Positions 5,249-5,287 of a stretch of DNA of 5,287 nt are shown piece after piece. The notes below the pieces were generated by a model. That model did no database searches and was not told the DNA's origin. It saw nothing but the letters and a program-made list of their open reading frames with translations. The translations under genes and the position numbers were made by a program. The stretch comes from Nitrospira sp. (GTDB taxonomy: Bacteria; Nitrospirota; Nitrospiria; Nitrospirales; Nitrospiraceae): the NCBI GenBank assembly GCA_025361385.1, contig JANYAJ010000197.1, forward strand, positions 1-5,287. Reading direction: 5' to 3'. Within the stretch, counting starts at the first letter, position 1. Each line of letters opens with the position of its first letter.

Positions 5249-5287
5249 TTTACCTTTCGCAGCTCGTCTTGCAACGCCGCAAGACGG
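5245..5287 (-). CDS. C-terminal end of an unidentified upstream gene
   Basis: A frame entering from the right edge encodes 13 residues, RLAALQDELRKVK, and ends in TGA at 5247-5245. That stop overlaps the first ATG of the phosphatase gene as ATGA, the same junction type as the two genes that follow. The tail is charged and helical, with Leu and Ala spacing like a coiled coil or C-terminal helix. The stretch is too short to name a family. The frame is supported mainly by the repeated junction pattern and by the lack of room for anything else before the phosphatase start. Confidence 0.55.
   Translation of the reverse strand, partial: RLAALQDELRKVK

Overview
The window reads as chromosomal DNA of a GC-rich, Gram-negative (diderm) bacterium. 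All recognisable genes lie on the minus strand. A Sec signal peptide, a lipobox and periplasmic-type M16 peptidases point to a diderm. The gene families, the codon use, and a palindromic intergenic repeat of a type I recall from Nitrospira genomes suggest Nitrospira or a close relative. That assignment rests on memory and was not checked by a search.

Layout, in transcription order from the right edge: (1) the last 13 codons of an unidentified gene (5287-5245); (2) a HAD-superfamily phosphatase of the phosphoglycolate phosphatase type (5248-4598); (3) a secreted M16 zinc peptidase with an intact inverted zinc motif HLYEH (4601-3033); (4) a second M16-family protein that has lost the zinc motif, keeps the R/Y signature and carries a lipobox (3036-1573). 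These four genes are joined by 4-nt stop/start overlaps and almost certainly form one translationally coupled operon. Each junction is built on the same hexamer, ATGATG. Then come (5) a roughly 200-bp gap holding a strong GC-rich inverted repeat over the end of the second M16 gene and a short heptamer tandem repeat; (6) a fusion of an XRE-type helix-turn-helix and a metallo-beta-lactamase fold (1364-522); (7) a 213-bp gap with a 123-bp palindromic repeat abutting the stop codon; and (8) the N-terminal part of a probable site-2 (M50) membrane metalloprotease, cut by the window edge at its HExxH motif (308-1).

The two M16 proteins are the core of the window. One has the zinc ligands but lacks the R/Y tyrosine. 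The other has the R/Y signature but no zinc ligands. This complementarity is the expected pattern for an obligate heterodimeric M16 peptidase. The inactive partner is also a predicted lipoprotein, which suggests that it tethers the soluble catalytic partner to a membrane surface. I see no sign of a defence system, CRISPR array, transposase, tRNA or rRNA. The less ordinary content is the split M16 pair, the HTH-MBL fusion and the structured repeats at two gene ends.
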